Position numbers and translations under genes: made by a program. Positions 60,915 to 64,000 of a stretch of DNA of 64,000 nt are shown here, one piece after another. A model generated the notes under the pieces. It was not told where the DNA came from. It worked only from the letters and a program-made list of their open reading frames with translations, and did no database searches. The stretch is from Sulfurospirillum arcachonense DSM 9755 (lineage in GTDB: Bacteria; Campylobacterota; Campylobacteria; Campylobacterales; Sulfurospirillaceae): assembly GCF_000597725.1 (NCBI RefSeq), contig NZ_JFBL01000003.1, positions 62,001-126,000 of the forward strand, read 5' to 3'. Position 1 is the first letter of the stretch. Every line of letters starts with the position of its first letter.

Positions 60915-62042
60915 ATGTTTAATAAAGAAGGTGTTCCTTTTTTTATTATTATGTTTCCTTTTTTATGTTTAATCTTTTTCTCTTTTTTTACAGCTTCTTA
61001 TTATTTAAAACTTTCAGAAGAAGTAAGTACTTCTACTCAAATGATTTACAAACAAAAAAATCTTAGTCAAGAAAATATCAACCAACGTATAGAACAAATT
61101 CACATACAAAAAAAAGAACAATTTATTAATTATCTTTGGATTATAACTCTGAGTGTTTTAGTTTTTATGCTTCTTTTTTCTTTAGTGATGAATAATATTG
61201 TTCATGATATTATAAAACGTTATAAAGAAAAAGTTCATGCAAAGGAAGATTCTTTACGAGAGTTAAATCGAACTTTGACTTTTCAAGTGGCAGAAGGTAT
61301 TAAAAAAGGAAAAGAAAAAGATAAAACTATTTTAAGAGAGTCTCGGTTAGCTATACTAGGTTCTATGCTTTCTATGATTGCTCACCAATGGAGACAACCT
61401 TTAAGTGAACTCTCTGGTATATTAATGCAAATCGAGATAGCTACGAGATTTAAAAAATTGACCAATGAAAAACTTTTTAGTTCACTCGAACGCAGTAATG
61501 AGCGAATAGAGTATATGTCTAATACTATTGATGATTTTAGGCATTTTTATAAACCTGATAAAAAGAAAGAGTTGTTTTGGCTTGGAGAAGCATGTCAAAA
61601 AGCACTCAACCTGATAAATGCAGCATTAATAAATGCAGATATCAGAGTAGTTACTCGTATAAAAAAAGATGAACAATTTATGGGTTATCCTTCAGAGTTT
61701 GCACAAGCCATTTTAAATATTTTGAGTAATGCTAAAGATGTTTTAGTAGATAGAAAGATTGAAAATCCAACTATTACACTTTCATTAAATACTACAGATA
61801 CTCACATTGTTGTTGTCATTCAAGATAATGGTGGTGGTATTGAAGAAACAAGTATGGACAATATTTTTGATCCATATTTTAGTACTAAAGATGCGTCAAA
61901 AGGTACTGGTCTTGGACTGTATATTGCTCAAATTATTATAGAAAAAAATTTAGGTGCTAAGTTGCTAGTATCTAATGGTGATTTTGGAGCTGTATTTACA
62001 ATAGTGTTTGAAAGGATAGAAGATGAATGCAATTTTTCTTGA
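60915..62042 (+). CDS. Membrane sensor histidine kinase
   Basis: A 375-residue kinase with two helices (about 6-25 and 76-98) around a 50-residue periplasmic loop, a coiled coil, the H-box [19 protein letters not shown] (His near 157), [20 protein letters not shown] and [10 protein letters not shown]. The H-box matches that of the kinase at 9029, so the two are paralogues with different sensors. The start is unclear: the only AAGGA is 22 bases before ATG 60915, an 8-codon frame (60896-60922) overlaps that ATG, and an ATC at 60900 in frame would give [10 protein letters not shown]. It overlaps the regulator gene by 20 bases. Confidence 0.85.
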   Translation: MFNKEGVPFFIIMFPFLCLIFFSFFTASYYLKLSEEVSTSTQMIYKQKNLSQENINQRIEQIHIQKKEQFINYLWIITLSVLVFMLLFSLVMNNIVHDIIKRYKEKVHAKEDSLRELNRTLTFQVAEGIKKGKEKDKTILRESRLAILGSMLSMIAHQWRQPLSELSGILMQIEIATRFKKLTNEKLFSSLERSNERIEYMSNTIDDFRHFYKPDKKKELFWLGEACQKALNLINAALINADIRVVTRIKKDEQFMGYPSEFAQAILNILSNAKDVLVDRKIENPTITLSLNTTDTHIVVVIQDNGGGIEETSMDNIFDPYFSTKDASKGTGLGLYIAQIIIEKNLGAKLLVSNGDFGAVFTIVFERIEDECNFS

Positions 62043-62703
62043 AGAGTTACGTACTATTCCTATCTTATGTGTTGAGGATGAAGATGGAATTCGTCAAGTT
62101 ATTGTAGAAACTTTGAAATATTATTTTGAAAATGTGTATGAAGCAAGAGATGGTGATGAAGCGTATGATAAATATTTAGAACATAAACCTAAAATTATTT
62201 TATCAGACATTCAAATGAAAAATTGTGATGGAGTAGAGTTTGTTAGCAAGATTAGAAAACATGATTTACATACCAATATCATAATGCTAACAGCTTATTC
62301 AAATGAAGAGTATTTAATGGATTTAATTAATTTAAATATAAATCACTATATTTTAAAGCCATTAAATTTAAAAAAACTAGACGAGGCATTGTTAAAGTAT
62401 TTAAATAAAGAGCATAAGCCAATAACTTTGTTAAATGATTTTGTTTTAGATTTAGAAAAACGAGAATTAATCTATAAAAACATACAAACAATAACTTTAA
62501 GAAAAAAAGAAAAAGAGTTTTTAAAACTATTATATGAAAAAGATAAAAGTGTATTAACTTATGAGCAAATAGAGAATGCATTATGGCTAGATAGAGAAAT
62601 GACAGCATATGCTTTAAAGTCTTTTATAAAAGAACTTAGAGCTAAATTACCAGTAAATATCATTAAAAATATCCCACAAGAAGGCTATATTTTAAAGAAA
62701 TAG
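62023..62703 (+). CDS. OmpR-type response regulator
   Basis: A 226-residue regulator with receiver motifs ILCVEDEDGIRQV, the phospho-acceptor in IILSDIQMKNCDG, MLTAYS and YILKPLN, followed by a winged helix (LRKKEKEFLKLLYEKDKSV, YALKSFIKELRAKLP, PQEGYILK). It resembles the regulator at 10257 in length and in the TxxA(I/L)+SFIK pattern. It is encoded 20 bases inside the kinase gene, in another frame, so expression is coupled. Confidence 0.9.
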   Translation: MNAIFLEELRTIPILCVEDEDGIRQVIVETLKYYFENVYEARDGDEAYDKYLEHKPKIILSDIQMKNCDGVEFVSKIRKHDLHTNIIMLTAYSNEEYLMDLINLNINHYILKPLNLKKLDEALLKYLNKEHKPITLLNDFVLDLEKRELIYKNIQTITLRKKEKEFLKLLYEKDKSVLTYEQIENALWLDREMTAYALKSFIKELRAKLPVNIIKNIPQEGYILKK

Positions 62704-62733
62704 TAAAAATATATTAAATAATAAAAATTATCA

Positions 62734-62762
62734 TTGACAAATAATTATTATTTAGTTATAAT
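62734..62762 (+). promoter_or_regulatory. Consensus promoter with Fur/PerR-like box before desulforubrerythrin
   Basis: TTGACA (62734-62739) and TATAAT (62757-62762) are separated by exactly 17 bases, a full consensus rarely seen here. Between them AAATAAT-T-ATTATTT (62739-62753) is a perfect 7-1-7 dyad like Fur and PerR boxes. A bound repressor would cover the -35 to -10 spacer. PerR is the more likely regulator for a peroxide-reducing protein. Confidence 0.65.
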
Positions 62763-62771
62763 TTCACATAT

Positions 62772-62807
62772 ATAACATAAAACAGTTTATTTACTGTTCT
62801 ATGTTAT
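62772..62807 (+). promoter_or_regulatory. Leader hairpin followed by T run (possible attenuator)
   Basis: ATAACATA with TATGTTAT and, inside, ACAGT with ACTGT form a two-part stem with loop TTATTT. AATTTTTT follows. It starts a few bases after the predicted transcription start and ends about 20 bases before the ribosome binding site. Confidence 0.5.
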
Positions 62808-62836
62808 AATTTTTTACTAATTAAAAAGGAGCTTAA

Positions 62837-63496
62837 ATGCGTCAATATGAAAGTTATAAATGTCCAAAATGTGGTAATGTTATCGAAGTACAAAATGTAG
62901 GTGGAGGTACTCTAGCCTGTTGTGGTGTTGAGATGGAATGTATTACAGAAAATCTAACAGCAGTAAACCTAATGAAAGCATTTGCTGGTGAATCTCAAGC
63001 TAGAAACAAGTATGAGTATTTTGCAAGAGTGGCGCAAAAAGAGGGTTATAGAGATATAGCTGAGCACTTCCAAAGAGCTGCAAACAATGAAAAACATCAT
63101 GCAAAAATGGAGTATCAACTACATAATAAAATGGTTTATGGACAAGAGAGTGGTTTTGGAAACACACTAGAAAATCTTGCAGCAGCTAGAGATGGTGAAA
63201 GCTATGAAAATGTAACTATGTATCCTGATTTTGAAGCAATTGCAAAGGCAGAAGGATATAAAGATGCAGCAACACTTTTCAAAGGAATTGGAAAGATTGA
63301 AGTTGAACATGAAAATATGTATAAAATGCTTTTAGCAAGACTTGAAGCTGGAGAAGAGTTTGTAAGTGAAGATGGTGAAGAAGCTTGGATCTGTGAAATA
63401 TGTGGACATATCCATTATGGTAAAAAAGCATTGAAAAAATGTCCTGTATGTGCACATGGACAAGAGTACCAATCAAGATTTAATACTAAAAAATAA
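62837..63496 (+). CDS. rrc: Desulforubrerythrin (Rrc-like) peroxidase
   Basis: A 219-residue protein with three iron domains: an N-terminal desulforedoxin-like site (YKCPKCGNV and LACCGVEM; Cys 9, 12, 28, 29), a central rubrerythrin di-iron four-helix domain (AGESQARNKYEYFA near 50, ANNEKHHAKMEY, KIEVEHENMYK) and a C-terminal rubredoxin (WICEICGHIHYG and KKCPVCAHG). This is the architecture of C. jejuni desulforubrerythrin, which reduces hydrogen peroxide. AAAAAGGAGC precedes the ATG. The upstream promoter carries a PerR/Fur-like box. Confidence 0.93.
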   Translation: MRQYESYKCPKCGNVIEVQNVGGGTLACCGVEMECITENLTAVNLMKAFAGESQARNKYEYFARVAQKEGYRDIAEHFQRAANNEKHHAKMEYQLHNKMVYGQESGFGNTLENLAAARDGESYENVTMYPDFEAIAKAEGYKDAATLFKGIGKIEVEHENMYKMLLARLEAGEEFVSEDGEEAWICEICGHIHYGKKALKKCPVCAHGQEYQSRFNTKK

Positions 63497-63515
63497 TCAC
63501 TTAAGATAAAAAAAT

Positions 63516-63550
63516 ACTCCTGTAATTAGATATAATCCTTTTACAGGAGT
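63516..63550 (+). terminator. Inverted repeat serving terminator, promoter and ribosome binding site together
   Basis: ACTCCTGTAA (63516-63525) and TTACAGGAGT (63541-63550) are exact complements followed by TTT. The 15-base loop holds TATAAT (63531-63536), a likely promoter for the next gene, and the right arm holds its ribosome binding site AGGAG. Confidence 0.6.
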
Positions 63551-63554
63551 TTTG

Positions 63555-64000
63555 ATGCATTTAAAATATAAAATTATTTCAGTAATAGCAGGTTTGTTAT
63601 TGTCTGTTTCCATTGTAAGTTCTATTATTAACTACCGAATAGATGTTCTCTCAACGCAGGATCAATTAAAAAATATTTCTTTACCCCTTTCTATTGACAA
63701 TATCTATACTGAAATACAACAACGAATAATTGAACCTTTGATAGTTTCTTCATTAATGGCAAATGATACTTTTTTAAAAGATTGGGTAATTTATGGTGAA
63801 AAAGATATCAAATCGATACAAAAATACCTTCAAGAATTGCAAAAAAAATATCAAATTTTTACTTCATTTTTAGTCTCAGACGATACAAAAAATTATTATC
63901 ATTCAAAGGGAATTATTGATAAAATTAATAAAAATAATGTTGAGGACGATTGGTATTTTAATTTTAAAAAAAGTCCTGATTTATACGAAGTTAATTTAGA
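63555..64000 (+). CDS. Membrane sensor protein with Cache-like domain (partial)
   Basis: The first 148 residues of a gene that leaves the window. ATG 63555 has AGGAG 5 bases upstream. A membrane helix (about 8-26, SVIAGLLLSVSIVSSIINY) is followed by a periplasmic part with IVSSLMANDTFLKDWVIYGE, YLQELQKKYQIFTSFLVSDD and NNVEDDWYFNFKKS. This pattern is seen in sensor domains of diguanylate cyclases, kinases and chemoreceptors in this phylum; the output domain is not visible. Confidence 0.75.
   Translation, partial: MHLKYKIISVIAGLLLSVSIVSSIINYRIDVLSTQDQLKNISLPLSIDNIYTEIQQRIIEPLIVSSLMANDTFLKDWVIYGEKDIKSIQKYLQELQKKYQIFTSFLVSDDTKNYYHSKGIIDKINKNNVEDDWYFNFKKSPDLYEVNL

Overview
The window is about 30% G+C chromosomal DNA with the gene content of a Campylobacterota (formerly Epsilonproteobacteria) member. 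Signs are the purA / FliJ-like / MotE-like cluster, DUF507-carA, a ccoNOQP cbb3 oxidase operon with a DUF4006 gene and a FixH gene, addBA, rplM-rpsI, OmpA-type porins, a HAD phosphatase and a one-chain NifJ-type pyruvate oxidoreductase. From memory, this order follows Campylobacter jejuni Cj1498c down to Cj1476c, but here it is interrupted by extra modules. The genus cannot be fixed from the sequence; a free-living, low-oxygen, Arcobacter-, Sulfurospirillum- or Sulfurimonas-like organism fits. I see no rRNA, tRNA, CRISPR array or insertion sequence.

Layout. 1-3.5 kb: a partial FMN glutamate synthase-like gene, a hemolysin III protein, a class V aminotransferase and hisZ. 3.5-11 kb: purA, flagellar accessory genes, a LysE exporter, DUF507-carA, a TauE-like membrane protein, and a redox-type PAS kinase with its response regulator. 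11-15.8 kb: the cbb3 oxidase operon, including a 33-residue membrane protein. 15.8-19.2 kb: a periplasmic binding protein fused by operon to a large sensor kinase. 19.2-25.2 kb: addB-addA and rplM-rpsI. 25.4-32.5 kb: purT, DUF523, a small RNA, a DUF364 gene divergent from a Fec-type metal-complex ABC transporter, and a lone peptide/nickel-type binding protein. 32.5-39.5 kb: two OmpA proteins, MscS, a HAD phosphatase and NifJ. 39.5-46.5 kb: PIN-PhoH, small and hypothetical genes, luxS, dimeric dUTPase and a lysozyme-fold protein. 46.6-50.7 kb: a Tat-exported molybdopterin oxidoreductase operon. 50.9-54.8 kb: queD and queE-queC (7-deazaguanine synthesis), split by a 2-kb accessory insert with a decayed queD copy. 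54.9-57 kb: a Fic protein and an AbiC-like membrane protein. 57-64 kb: nudC, a YgjP-type metallopeptidase, a nucleoside deoxyribosyltransferase-like gene, a sodium:alanine symporter, a second kinase/regulator pair, desulforubrerythrin and the start of a sensor protein.

The most notable unexplained signal is a three-copy family of short intergenic transcription units at 27.09, 57.98 and 59.17 kb. Each has a promoter with a fixed-spacing upstream box. Each has an invariant hairpin whose loop is CCTCC, the core of the anti-Shine-Dalgarno tail of 16S rRNA. Each ends in an 11-bp terminator whose stem covaries between copies while its loop keeps TGCCC. I read them as paralogous small RNAs that may act on ribosome binding sites; I do not recognise the family.

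Other structure: a conserved hairpin leader in front of both purA and the FliJ-like gene; the palindrome TACATGTA at least 25 times, eight of them in addBA; two genes that appear to start at ATA; a 28-bp palindrome hiding the ribosome binding site of the HAD phosphatase; and a consensus promoter with a Fur/PerR-like 7-1-7 box in front of desulforubrerythrin.
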